NCBI RefSeq assembly: GCF_002916655.1
Contig: NZ_PPSM01000004.1
Span: 50,737 to 114,736, forward strand
Direction: 5' to 3'
DNA length: 64,000 nt
Origin: Novosphingobium sp. HII-3
Lineage (GTDB): Bacteria > Pseudomonadota > Alphaproteobacteria > Sphingomonadales > Sphingomonadaceae
The notes under the pieces are model-generated. The model was given only the letters and a program-made list of their open reading frames with translations, did no database searches and was not told where the DNA came from. Below, one piece after another: positions 15,917 to 25,027 of the stretch. Position numbers and translations under genes: made by a program. Every line of letters begins with the position of its first letter. Position 1 is the stretch's first letter.

Positions 15917-16542
15917 GCCGCTATTTCCTCGTCAGGAGCGCCATCCGCTCTCGCCCGCCCGACGATTGCAGCGACTGTATTCTTGCTCAGGCCAAGGTCG
16001 CGAGCGATCCAACGATAACTGCGTCCCTCTTCAACCAGCGCCAGCACTTTGGGTCCAAGCCGATCGGACTTGGGGCGCTGCCCCGTTTGCCGTCCGAGCT
16101 TGCGCCCCCGCGCCCGTGCTGCCGCGAGGCCGGAACGGACACGCTCGCTGAGCATGTCACGCTCGAACTGCGCGATGCCGGCAAGCAGCGTGGCCATCAT
16201 CCGCCCATGTGGCGTGTCGACCTCAAACGTCATGCCGCTCATCGCTACCACCGACACGCGCCAGCCCGACAGCCGGTTGAGCGTATCGAGCAGATCTTGG
16301 GTCGAACGTCCCCACCGGCTGAGTTCGGTAACGAGGATCGCATCGATCTGTCGCGCCTGTGCCAGCTTCATGACCTGGTTCCGTGCGGCCCGGTTCGCCT
16401 TCATGCCGGAGGCTGTCTCACGGAACACTTCCACCACTTCATAGCCGCCCCGCTCGGCAAAGGCGGCAAGGTCGCGCAACTGCCGCTCGCACGACTGGTC
16501 ACCGGTCGAGACCCTGGCATAGATTGCGGCGCGCTGTCCCAA
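15913..16542 (-). CDS. tnpR: TnpR serine resolvase
   Basis: 209 residues. The catalytic serine is Ser12 in AAIYARVSTGDQS; the ELSRWGRSTQDLL motif and GRMMATLLAGIAQFERDM segment of the resolvase/invertase core are present. A C-terminal helix-turn-helix follows (SYRWIARDLGLSKNTVAAI, about residues 175-193). Resolvases of Tn3-family elements resolve the cointegrates made by replicative transposition at the res site. The best start is a TTG at 16542, inside the dyad thought to be part of res; it is read divergently from tnpA. Confidence 0.92.
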   Translation of the reverse strand: MGQRAAIYARVSTGDQSCERQLRDLAAFAERGGYEVVEVFRETASGMKANRAARNQVMKLAQARQIDAILVTELSRWGRSTQDLLDTLNRLSGWRVSVVAMSGMTFEVDTPHGRMMATLLAGIAQFERDMLSERVRSGLAAARARGRKLGRQTGQRPKSDRLGPKVLALVEEGRSYRWIARDLGLSKNTVAAIVGRARADGAPDEEIAA

Positions 16543-16629
16543 TTGAACCTTCCTGAAATCAGGCCCCGAAAAGCCTTGATTTGCGTGGGGTCAGTGTTGT
16601 CCAAAACAGACTTCTGATCAACTGGGACA
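16535..16629. promoter_or_regulatory. Candidate res site and divergent promoters
   Basis: The gap between tnpR and tnpA is bounded by an imperfect dyad: TGTCCCAATTGA (16535-16546) and TCAACTGGGACA (16618-16629), identical but for one base after inversion. In Tn3-family elements res lies between these divergent genes and also controls both. Subsites were not resolved. Confidence 0.6.
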
Positions 16630-16637
16630 ATGCGCTT

Positions 16638-19546
16638 GTGTCAAGACGCCATATCCTGACGGCGCGTCAGCGCTCGGCTCTGCTCGATCTCCCGACCGAC
16701 GATGCGTCGCTGCTCCGCCATTACATTTTGGCTGACGATGACCTGATCCACATCGACCGGCGACGGAGGCCGGAGAACCGGATCGGCTTCGCCCTTCAGC
16801 TATGTGCGCTGCGCTATCCCGGACGCGCCCTCGCTCCGGGCGAACTGATCCCACAGGCCATCTCGGTCTTTTTGGGTGCCCAGCTCGGCATCCCGGGTGA
16901 AGCGCTCGTTCACTATGCCGCCCGTCGTCAGACCCGGCAGCAACACATGGAAGCGCTGCGTCGCATCTATGGCTACCGCATGTTCCCAGGACGAGGCCCC
17001 CATGCACGAGCCTTTCGGCAGTGGCTGGTCGCAGAAGCCGAGCAGGCCCATTCGAATGAGGATCTGGCGCGCCGATTCATTGCACGTTGTCGTGAAACGA
17101 AGGTCATCCTTCCGGCGACATCGACGATCGAGCGATTATGCGCTGACGCACTGGTTGCAGCGGAGGGCCACATTGAAACGCGCATCGCTGGTCGGCTTGA
17201 TGCGACACGCGTAAACGTCTGAACGCGCTGCTGATCGAGACCATGCCCGGCAATGTCAGCCGGTTCGTCTGGTTGCGCAAATTCGCGGTGGGTCATAACT
17301 CGACGGCAGCGAACCGTCTGTTGGACCGACTTGAATTCCTGCAGGGCATAGGTTTGTCGGTAGAGAGCCTGGCCGGGGTTCCGACCCACCGGGTTGCGCG
17401 GCTACGCCGGCAGGGGGAACGTTACTTCACCGATGGTGTACGCGATATCGGCGTAAACCGGCGCCTGGCTATCCTCGCCGCCTGTGTAATTGAATGGGAA
17501 GCGGCTATCGCCGATGCGGTCGTGGAAACCCATGACCGCATCGTGGGTAAAACCTGGCGGGAAGCGAAACAGGTGCACGAAGCCCGCATCGGCGACGCCC
17601 GAACAACCGTCACCGATACGCTGCGCGCGTTCACCACGCTGGGCACGGCCATGATCGAGGCCCGCAACGATGGCGTGCCGATAGAGACGGCACTGACGCA
17701 ATCGCCGGAATGGGCCAGGCTCGACGACTGGGTGGCTATCGCAGCGCAGTTGAGTTCGACAATGGCTGAAGAACCGCTCGCCCATGTCGGGCGCGGATAC
17801 CATCGTTTCCGCCGCTATGCCCCGCGCATGCTACGATGCCTCAGGATTGGTTGCGCCCCGATAGCAAAGCCGCTTCTGGCGGCGGCAATGGCAATCGGCA
17901 ATGCGCGGTCGTCAGTTCACCCTGACATCGATTTTCTGCGCCCCAATTCGAAATGGCGCCGGCACCTCAAGGTTCAGGAGGCCGGGGATGGCCACCTTCG
18001 GGAAGTCGCTGTTCTCTTCCATTTGCGCGACGCCTTCCGGTCCGGGGACATGTGGCTGGCGCATTCCCGACGCTACGGCGATATCACGCAGGTGCTGGTG
18101 CCCTTGACGATGGCGCAGGAACAAATGGGTCGATTGACCTTGCCACGCGATCCTCATGCGTGGCTTGAAGATCGAACGAGGCGACTGGAAGAGGGCCTGA
18201 AGCGGCTCGGAGCCGCCGCCCGTGACGGCACGATCCCCCACGGAAGTATCGAGGACGGTGAACTTCGGATCGATCGGCTCAGCGCCGCTGTCCCGGATGA
18301 AGCCGAGGAACTCATCCTCGACCTTTATCGCCGTCTGCCTCCGGCCAGAATAACGGACATCCTCCTCGAGGTCGATGCGGCGATCGGCTTCACGGAGGCT
18401 TTCACTCACCTGCGAACCGGTGCACCGTGCGAGGACAACATAGGCCTGCTCAACGTCTTGCTCGCCGAAGGCCTGAATCTCGGTTTGCGTAAGATGGCCG
18501 AGGCTTCAAACACTCATGATTATTGGAAACTGTCGCGGCTTGCCCGCTGGTACGTTGAAAGCGAGGCCATGAATCAGGCATTGGCCATGGTCGTCGCTGC
18601 GCAGGGCAAACTGTCTATGGCGGCGCACTGGGGCATGGGCGCCAGCGCGTCCAGCGACGGCCAGTTTTTCCCGACCGCACGGCATGGCGAGGCGATGAAT
18701 ACGATCAATGCCAAGTATGGATCAGAGCCGGGTCTCAAGGCCTATACCCATGTCAGCGACCAATTCGCGCCCTTCGCCTCGCAGACCATCCCGGCCACGG
18801 TGAGCGAGGCTCCCTACATTCTGGACGGCCTGTTGATGAACGAGGCCGGCAGGCAGGTGACGGAACAGTTTGCGGATACCGCAGGCTATACCGATCATGT
18901 TTTTGGACTGAGCGCGCTTCTCGATCGTCGGCTTGTGTTGCGCATCCGCGATCTACCCTCCCGGCGCTTCTACGTTTTCGACCCGAGGGCAACGCCAACG
19001 GAGCTGCGAAAACTCGTCGCCGGTAAGATACGCAAGGACATCGTCGTCGCCAACTGGCCCGATCTGTTCCGCAGCGTCGCAACGGTCAACGGCGGCAGGA
19101 TCACCCCCAGCCAGTTGCTTCGCAAACTGGCGTCCTATCCCCGGCAGAACGATCTGGCCCTCGCGCTGCGCGAGGTTGGCAGGGTCGAGCGGACGCTGTT
19201 CCTGATCGACTGGATTCTTGACGCTGACATGCAGCGGCGGGCGCAGATTGGCCTCAACAAAGGCGAGGCGCATCACGCCCTCAAGAATGCGCTGCGCATC
19301 GGCCGTCAGGGCGAGATCCGGGATCGGACCAGCGAAGGCCAGCACTATCGGATCGCGGGGCTCAATCTGCTTGCGGCCATTATCATCTACTGGAACACGC
19401 TCCACCTTGGTGAGGCTGTCGACCTGCGCCTCCGGGATGGTCTCGATGTTCCGCCTGAATTGCTCGCGCACATCTCGCCGCTGGGATGGGCTCATATACT
19501 TCTCACCGGCGAATACCGCTGGCCCAAGGGAGCTGAGCCGGTATAA
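16638..19546 (+). pseudogene. tnpA: TnpA transposase, Tn3 family, single frameshift
   Basis: The N-terminal 190-odd residues start at the GTG at 16638 (SRRHILTARQRSALLDLPTD, the DUF4158 start of Tn3 transposases) and end at a TGA at 17220-17222. The continuation RLNALLIETMPGNVSRFVWL lies in the -1 frame and runs to 19546, ending in NLLAAIIIYWNTLHLGEAVD and GEYRWPKG, typical of the Tn3 transposase C-terminus. Together they give about 970 residues, the normal length. The break is near 17211-17216 (GTAAACG). Either one base was lost (a pseudogene) or the ribosome slips by -1; the site is not a standard slippery heptamer, so I favour mutation or a sequencing error. Confidence 0.85.
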
Positions 19547-19589
19547 AATTGTCCGGTAAATCTATGATCTGTATCTGCAAGAAAGTACG

Positions 19590-20240
19590 ATGGGCCAGTC
19601 CAAGGATAAACCGCCAACCGAACGTGCGATCCGCGCCCTGCTCGACAAGCATGACTGTCCGGTTCCTTACCACGAAGTGAGGACGCGGTTGCTGGGCAAC
19701 ATCGCCTGTCCCGATCCCGCCGTGCAACCCATGGCGGTCATCGCCGGCCTGTGGGGTGGAGCGTTGCCCGAGTTCGACAGCGTGGATGACGCCAATACGC
19801 TGCTAAACGCCCTGGTCATGGGTTTGTGGAATGAACTGGCCGACCATCAGGACCCAAAGAAGCCATTTCGAGCTACTCGTGTTCCGCTGGAACCGACCAG
19901 CGCCAATCTCGGTAATCTGGGCATGGTCCGTGCGCAGGAAGTCGAAGGTTTCGTCGAAGGGCTGTTCAATGGCGAGAAGGAAGCCGGGCTACCCGAACGC
20001 GCACATGAAGCGGTTACGCACCTCGGAGAAATCAGAGCAATGATGGCCGGAGTCGCCGATCTCATCGAACGCACGAAGGATGAACCTGAAGATCGCAGGC
20101 AGATTAAAGAGACGATCAAGCATTTGCGTGTGATGACAGAGATCATGGAGACCGAAATCCATGCAGCGGTTCTGGCCTGTACGCGGGCGCGCGCCCAAGG
20201 CCTCCCCGGTATCACGACGCCGTTAGGAACGCGGCATTGA
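19590..20240 (+). CDS. Transposon passenger: hypothetical protein
   Basis: 216 residues, 43 bases after tnpA. It has a compact N-terminal region (HEVRTRLLGNIACPDP) with a tryptophan-rich LWGGALPEFDSVDDANTLLN segment, and a long helical C-terminus. The overall acidic, helical character recalls small YecA/UPF0149-type proteins, but the match is too weak to name. It overlaps the next gene by four bases. Nothing points to resistance or metabolism. Confidence 0.6.
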   Translation: MGQSKDKPPTERAIRALLDKHDCPVPYHEVRTRLLGNIACPDPAVQPMAVIAGLWGGALPEFDSVDDANTLLNALVMGLWNELADHQDPKKPFRATRVPLEPTSANLGNLGMVRAQEVEGFVEGLFNGEKEAGLPERAHEAVTHLGEIRAMMAGVADLIERTKDEPEDRRQIKETIKHLRVMTEIMETEIHAAVLACTRARAQGLPGITTPLGTRH

Positions 20241-20686
20241 ACCAGAATTCGGATGCGGAGCTGCGTCTTCGCGAAAAGCTGCGCAAGATCGAAGCCCTGT
20301 TCGCCGGCGCCGCCACGGCAGGTGAAAAGGCCGCAGCTGGTGCCGCCGCAGAACGTATCAGGCGCCAGTTCACCGAAACGAGCCGCCGCGAAACGTCGGA
20401 AGAGTTCAAGTTCTCCATTCCCGACCCGTGGTCCCGACAGCTCTTTACCGCCCTCTGCAGGCGCTATGGTCTCAAGCCGTTCCGCTATTCACGCATGCAT
20501 CGCCAGACCGTGATCGTCCATGCGCCCGTCAGTTTCATCAATCAGGTTCTGTGGCCCGAGTTCGAGGAACTCAGCGATGCCCTTTCCGCGCACCTGCTCG
20601 AAATCACCAATCGCATCATCCGCGAGGAGGTCTATGCGACGCCGGGAGAAGCTGATGAAATCGCTGAACCTGCGCGGCTGCGATAG
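20237..20686 (+). CDS. Transposon passenger: DUF2786-like protein
   Basis: 149 residues starting at a TTG that overlaps the upstream stop codon. The N-terminus (LREKLRKIEALFAGAATAGEKAAA) resembles the start of DUF2786 proteins, which usually read KIRKLLALAxS. The middle (DPWSRQLFTALCRRYGLKPF) is also in the style of that family and of the DUF7168 partner domain. Its function is unknown in the family. It is the last gene before the right terminal repeat. Confidence 0.55.
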   Translation: MNQNSDAELRLREKLRKIEALFAGAATAGEKAAAGAAAERIRRQFTETSRRETSEEFKFSIPDPWSRQLFTALCRRYGLKPFRYSRMHRQTVIVHAPVSFINQVLWPEFEELSDALSAHLLEITNRIIREEVYATPGEADEIAEPARLR

Positions 20687-20704
20687 CAAAAATTCTTGAC
20701 CGAT

Positions 20705-20744
20705 CGCTTAGGGTGTCATTTCGCCCCCTGCCGGAACTGACCCC
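20705..20744 (-). repeat. Right terminal inverted repeat of the Tn3-family element
   Basis: Reverse complement begins GGGGTCAGTTCCGG and matches the left end over 40 bases with one difference. Immediately outside it the open frame of a truncated lysR gene begins. Confidence 0.95.
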
Positions 20745-21302
20745 CTCCATGCCCTGCGCGCGGCCTTTCCCTTCCTGCCCGTCAGCTTCTCCACCGAGGG
20801 GCTGGGCGGGGCCGAGCGGCGGTTGCGCCGCGGCGATGCGGCGCTCGCGCTGTGTATCCTGTTGCCCAGCGTCCCCGAGGACGTCGCCGCGCTGCCGCTG
20901 CTGGGTGTCGACCTCGTGCCGGTGGTTTCGCCCAGCCACCCGCTGGCGGCGCTGGGCCGCCCGGCGGCGCCGGCCGATCTGGAGGAGCATGTCCAGCTCG
21001 TCCTTTCGGACCCTGCCGCGCCCGACGGTCCGAGCCATGGCATCATCGGCACCAGGACCTGGCGCTTCGTGGACCTTGCCCGGCGCCTGGATTTCCTGCT
21101 GGCGGGCCTGGGGTGGTGCCGGATGCCCGAGCCCCTCGTCGCGCCGCACCTGGCCGACGGTCGACTGGTCGCCCTGGCGATCGAAAGCGACCCTGCGCGC
21201 CCCACCGAACCGCTGACGATCTATGCCGCTCACATGCGCAGCCGCGTCCTCGGCCGCGCCGGCAGCTGGCTGCTGCAGGACCTGAAAGCGCGGCTCGCCT
21301 GA
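20745..21302 (+). pseudogene. LysR-family regulator, 5'-truncated
   Basis: From the first base after the transposon end the frame reads LHALRAAFPFLPVSFSTEGL and continues without interruption to the stop at 21302. This is the effector-binding domain of a LysR-type regulator: the RRGDAALALCILLPSVPEDV and VDLVPVVSPSHPLAALGR segments match the usual order. The DNA-binding helix-turn-helix (first ~100 residues) is absent and is not found on the far side of the transposon. The remnant cannot regulate transcription. It marks a former insertion target followed by a deletion. Confidence 0.85.
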
Positions 21303-21457
21303 TCGGGAGCGCTTGGCCCCATCCGCAGGACGATATGTTCTCTACCCCGGAACCCGCCTGACCGCTGTCACCTTTCACGGGCAAAGCTCAGCCGGTTCGG
21401 AGAGCGCCCCGTGGCGATCATTCCAGGCCGAACCGGGATGGCTTTCACTTGCAACTA

Positions 21458-22563
21458 TTACGGTGCCACATCTAGCTCATGGGCGCTCAACCGCAGCTTG
21501 CGTCCGTCCCACGACCGGGCAACTGCCTTCCCAATGGCGATTGCTCTTTTTTCTACGAGCAGGAAGGAAAGTGACGATACAGCAACGACAATCAGCGATA
21601 CGGCACAAAGAGTTAGATTTGCTTCAGCAAAGCCGAGTTTGCTCATCCAGCTATTGGCGTCAACAAACAGCACATCGATGACGATACCATGAAGAAGGTA
21701 TATACTGAACGATATCTCACCTAGAACCCCAGCAGGACGCGTGTCCAAAAGTCCCCACACGTTATTGCCTGCAGCAACACAGATAAAAAATATTCCAAAT
21801 AGCGGCAGGGAGATGCCGTAAGGATTTCTGGTCGCTGTCATTGCTATAACGAGGCAGCCAACTGCGATAACAGAACACATTCTAGAGCAAAGAAGGTTCT
21901 TAAGGTTCTCGCGTGCCTGTATTTCGTATGCGAGCATGCCTACGCCAAAAAGCGGCAGCATACGTAGAAATTCGAGGTCGTGATTGAAGACCTTGCTAAA
22001 AATGCGGCTTGCGAATGCTAAACATAAAAGAGCGACTGGCAAGGTCCAAGAGGGTAGCCTACGGTTCTTCACTATATCCATTGCGATGGCGGACAACGGT
22101 AGTACTGCGATGTAGAATACCCACTCATACCAAAGCGACCAAAGGACATACGCATTTATTCGTCCGCTGTCAGTGTATCCGAGAAGATCCGGCTCACCAA
22201 AGCCGCTCAGCCAATGGGCAGCGGCATAAGCATAGGTCGCGTTGAACGTTCCGCCTGCGCGATAATATATAACGGCGGTGATTAAGATTACAGATAATAG
22301 TGTAAGTGGCAGTATTCGAAATACTCGTGTTATATAAACAGTAATCCAGGATGTACTTTTCCATCCGTTTAAGATTCTAGGATAAAATACAAATCCTGTC
22401 GTCATAAAAAACAATGCGACGGCGCCGGCACCCATCTGTGCGATAAAATTAACATCCGGCGCGTCCCATGTGCCGTTGAAGTACTTGATGTTAGTCCAGA
22501 TGTAGAAATGATGAACCATCACGGATAGGGCCAGGCAACCCCTCAGTCCATCAACGCTTCCTA
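21458..22563 (-). pseudogene. Acyltransferase family 3, 3' part interrupted by IS
   Basis: A multi-pass acyltransferase (OafA/YrhL type) that would O-acylate sugars of surface polysaccharide. The frame starts at the IS end with GSVDGLRGCLALSVMVHHFY, the conserved family entry with the catalytic His, and continues through about ten hydrophobic segments to the stop at 21458. The remaining N-terminus is found at 25028-25139 beyond the insertion, in the same frame when the IS and the 2-bp duplication are removed. The intact gene would be about 400 residues. It might have acted with the exopolysaccharide genes of the same replicon, but this is inference. Confidence 0.88.
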
Positions 22564-23010
22564 GGCGGTGTGGACAAATTTGAGCCAGTATCTGGCGGTG
22601 GCGATATGAACCATTCCGAGGAAGCTATTGGCAAGCTGGTCATATCGGGTAGCGATGGCGCGGTTGATCTTGAGGTGGCCGAACATGCGCTCGATGCGGT
22701 TGCGCTGTTTGTAGAGCGCCCGATCATGTTCGATTTTCACGCGGCGGTTTGACCGGCCAGGAATGACGGCCTCGATTTTCCGCTCAACAAGGTCGGCGCG
22801 GATCGCGTCGGCGTCGTAACCTTTGTCAGCGAGCAAAGCGTCAGGTGCGCGCTCGGGCAGACCGATCAGGGCATCATAGGCTTTGCAATCTGCTGCCTCG
22901 CCGACCGTCAAATGGAAGGCGAGTGGTCGTCCAAGGGCATCGGCCAGGCAGTGAAGTTTACTGGTGAACCCGCCCCGCGAGCGGCCAAGAGCGCGTCGAT
23001 GAGTCCCCCT
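22561..23010 (-). pseudogene. IS5-family transposase, C-terminal part
   Basis: About 149 residues read from the inner IS110 junction: RGTHRRALGRSRGGFTSKLH, then LLADKGYDADAIRADL and an NRIERMFGHLKINRAIATRYD ending, the catalytic DDE-type C-terminus of IS427-group transposases. Elements of this group make the transposase from two overlapping frames, and the junction AAAGGGGG fits a frameshift window. The stop codon TAG at 22561-22563 is formed by the CTAG target rather than by the IS itself. The gene is separated from its N-terminal half by the IS110-type insertion and cannot work as it stands. Confidence 0.85.
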
Positions 23011-23084
23011 TTATGGATGGCTCGCCCCTTAACTGAGCGTTGTTGCCTCACGGCAGCAAGCCGTTTGAGGATGGAGCAAGGGTC

Positions 23085-24110
23085 ATGGACATATCGGTTC
23101 TCGGGATTGATCTGGGCAAGAACAGCTGCAGCGTGGTTGGGCTGGATGTAACGGGCAAGGTCGTTGTGCGACGACGAATGCGGCGCGAGACGGTTATTAC
23201 CTATGCGGCGAGCCTGCCGGCCTGCGTCGTGGCGATGGAGGCTTGCTGCGGCGCTCATCACATGGGCCGGGCGCTGGCACGACAAGGTCATGCGGTGCGG
23301 TTGATGTCGCCGGAATATGTTCGCCCTTACGTCAAGGCGCAGAAGAACGACGATCGCGATGCCGAGGCGATCGCGGAAGCGGCAACACGCCCGACGATGC
23401 GGTTCGTGGAGCTGAAGACCGAAGAGCAACTCGACATGCAGACGCTGCACCGCATTCGCGACCAGCTGGTCGGCGACCGCACCTCGCTGATGAACCAGAT
23501 CAGAAGTCTTCTCCTCGAGCGCGGCTATATCGTTCCACAAGGGCGCGCAAAGCTTGCCGCGCGCCTTGGCGAGATGCTGGACGACGACGAGCCAGTGCTT
23601 GGTCCTCGCATTCACCGGCTCGTCAGCGATATGCGTCTGCGTTGGATCGCCCTCGATGAGCGGATTGCAGATCTCGATGCCGAGTTCACCGAGGCTGCTC
23701 GCTCAGATGAGCGGATGCGGCGTCTGCTGAGCATACCCGGTATTGGTGCACTCAACGCGACCGCGCTGGTGGCAGCTGTCGGAGACGCCCGGACCTTCGG
23801 GCGTGGTCGCGATCTTGCCGCCTGGTTGGGGTTGGTGCCACGGCAGGCGACCACCGGAGGCAAACCGCGGCTGCTCGGAATCACCAAGCGCGGCAGCCGA
23901 TACTTGCGCAAGAACTTGATCCAGGGCGCCCGTTCGTCGCTGCCGACGATGAGCAAGAGCGATACGCGGCTCGGCGCTTGGCTGCGGGGCTTGCTGTCGC
24001 GCTCCCACCCCAACACCGTCGTCGTGGCGCTGGCGGCCAAGATGGCGCGCATCGTCTGGGCGCTGCTGCGTCACGAACGCACCTACGAACCAGTCGCGCA
24101 AGCGGCGTGA
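23085..24110 (+). CDS. IS110-family DEDD transposase
   Basis: 341 residues from the ATG at 23085. The RuvC-like N-terminal domain shows the acidic residues of the DEDD motif: ISVLGIDLGKNSCSV, VVAMEACCGAHH and KNDDRDAEAIAEA. The Transposase_20 domain follows (LLSIPGIGALNATALVAAVG, WLGLVPRQATTGGKPRL, TKRGSRYLRKNLIQGARS), holding the catalytic serine region. IS110 recombinases move by site-specific recombination guided by an element-encoded bridge RNA. The gene is intact, so this inner element could still be active. Confidence 0.93.
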   Translation: MDISVLGIDLGKNSCSVVGLDVTGKVVVRRRMRRETVITYAASLPACVVAMEACCGAHHMGRALARQGHAVRLMSPEYVRPYVKAQKNDDRDAEAIAEAATRPTMRFVELKTEEQLDMQTLHRIRDQLVGDRTSLMNQIRSLLLERGYIVPQGRAKLAARLGEMLDDDEPVLGPRIHRLVSDMRLRWIALDERIADLDAEFTEAARSDERMRRLLSIPGIGALNATALVAAVGDARTFGRGRDLAAWLGLVPRQATTGGKPRLLGITKRGSRYLRKNLIQGARSSLPTMSKSDTRLGAWLRGLLSRSHPNTVVVALAAKMARIVWALLRHERTYEPVAQAA

Positions 24111-24362
24111 GCGAGATCGGCTGATGCGGCGTGCACCGGCCGGATGATGTCTGCGGGAGGTGAGTGACAGATGGCCTGACAGTCGACCGGTGTCCTGGAA
24201 CCCTACGGCGTAAAATGGCACTTGATGCCGGCCCCTTTATGAGGACCAGGACGCGCGGATCTCCATCTTGGCCAACGGCTCCATGCTGAAAGGCCGGATA
24301 CGTTTTCGCAGACTGCTCAGATCGTCAGAAACAAACCGCTTGCCGACGGGGCGAGCCATACG
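24111..24362 (+). ncRNA. Candidate bridge RNA region of the IS110-type element
   Basis: 250 bases downstream of the transposase contain no gene and belong to the element. In IS1111-type elements the long noncoding end carries the bridge RNA that pairs with donor and target DNA. Presence of an RNA here is inferred from element architecture; the loops were not mapped. Confidence 0.4.
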
Positions 24363-24365
24363 TTT

Positions 24366-24694
24366 CCGCCCGCTGCCGAGACGTGGGCGCGAACCGTGGT
24401 GCTGTCGATGCTGTAGTGACCGCTATCTGCCATGATTTCGGCCAGCGTCACGGCGAGGGTCTCCCAGACCCCGGCTTCGCTCCATCGCCGGAACCGCCGA
24501 TAAATGGTGTTCCAACTGCCATATTTGGGCGGCACGTCGCGCCATGGAGCGCCGCAACGGAGCCGCCAGAGGATACCGTTGATGATTGAGCGGTTTTGCT
24601 CGGGCGGCCTGCCTCGACCACGGTTCTCTGGCTCAATGGGCAGGAGAGCCTTCAGAACGCGCCATTCCGCTTCAGTCAGATCGCCCCTGCTCAA
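24366..24694 (-). pseudogene. IS5-family transposase, N-terminal part
   Basis: About 110 residues, most likely from the TTG at 24694 with GGAGG nearby upstream, reading LSRGDLTEAEWRVLKALLPI, GRPPEQNRSIINGILWRLR, GAPWRDVPPKYGSWNTIYRR and then STTVRAHVSAAGG, where the IS110-type element cuts in. This is the DUF4096 N-terminal domain of IS427-group transposases with the first catalytic aspartate. It joins the C-terminal part at 22561-23010 once the inner element is removed. Confidence 0.85.
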
Positions 24695-24761
24695 GCCTAC
24701 CTCCAAAAAGCAGCCTTGAATCAACCGGCATGTGCTACGTCAACCGTTATAGGGAGTGCCG

Positions 24762-24986
24762 ATGTTCGGAAATTTGCTGCTTGCACTGACGGGGCTCGGT
24801 CTGGCCGCCTTCATGGTGAACCGCCTCTACGTCGGCATCGGCCAGCGGCAAATAAACGTCAAAGGTATCGCTTACTCGCGATCCTCCACTCCGATCATGT
24901 ATTGGATCGTAATGACGCTGGCCGCCTTCGGGCTGTGCTGGGGCCTGCTCATTGGCTGTGCTGGCGTCATGCTACTCTTTCAGTAA
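24762..24986 (+). CDS. Small membrane protein carried inside the IS
   Basis: 74 residues from the ATG at 24762, with AGGGAG five bases upstream. Two hydrophobic segments (NLLLALTGLGLAAFMV, residues 3-18, and IMYWIVMTLAAFGLCWGLL, about 45-63) flank a polar loop. It is transcribed away from the transposase and ends 20 bases before the IS inverted repeat, so it travels with the element. No homology recognised. It could be a host-gene fragment captured by the IS or a true passenger. Product location is predicted to be the inner membrane. Confidence 0.65.
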   Translation: MFGNLLLALTGLGLAAFMVNRLYVGIGQRQINVKGIAYSRSSTPIMYWIVMTLAAFGLCWGLLIGCAGVMLLFQ

Positions 24987-25027
24987 AAACGACCCGGCAG
25001 GCTCCGCAAATTTGTCCACGCCGCCTA

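Larger units (their letters stand above)
14610..20744. mobile_element. Tn3-family transposon, about 6.1 kb
   Basis: Bounded by 40-bp inverted repeats that start GGGG and differ at one base (14610-14649 and 20705-20744). It contains tnpR, a candidate res site, a frameshifted tnpA and four unknown genes. No resistance or catabolic gene is present. The 5 bases flanking the two ends (TGGAA at left, CTCCA at right) do not match, so there is no target-site duplication. The right end cuts into a lysR gene whose missing 5' part is not on the left side. The transposon was therefore followed by deletion or recombination at one end. Confidence 0.93.
23013..24365. mobile_element. IS110-family (IS1111-like) element inside the IS5-type transposase
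   Basis: About 1353 bases inserted at a TTT within the IS5-type transposase. A 12-bp inverted repeat, ATGGCTCGCCCC (23017-23028) and GGGGCGAGCCAT (24348-24359), lies just inside the ends, as in the IS1111 subgroup. The long noncoding stretch is on the right (24111-24362). The outer bases could be placed within about three positions because TTT occurs at both junctions. Confidence 0.82.
22564..25025. mobile_element. IS5-family element (IS427-type) with passenger gene
   Basis: Ends GGCGGTGTGGACAAATTTG (left) and the inverted CAAATTTGTCCACGCCGCC (right) match at 18 of 19 bases, and each is flanked by CTAG, giving a TA target duplication (22562-22563 and 25026-25027). Inside lie both halves of a transposase, an inserted IS110-type element, and a 74-residue plus-strand gene. 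Without the inner element the IS would be about 1.1 kb, some 300 bases longer than the transposase needs; the excess is the passenger. Confidence 0.88.

Noticed and set aside
17205..17222. Programmed -1 frameshift in tnpA
   Set aside because: No standard X XXY YYZ heptamer is present at the break; mutation or sequencing error is simpler, though not excluded.
21303..21681. Plus-strand frame opposite the acyltransferase end
   Set aside because: Overlaps the true minus-strand gene and lacks protein-like composition.
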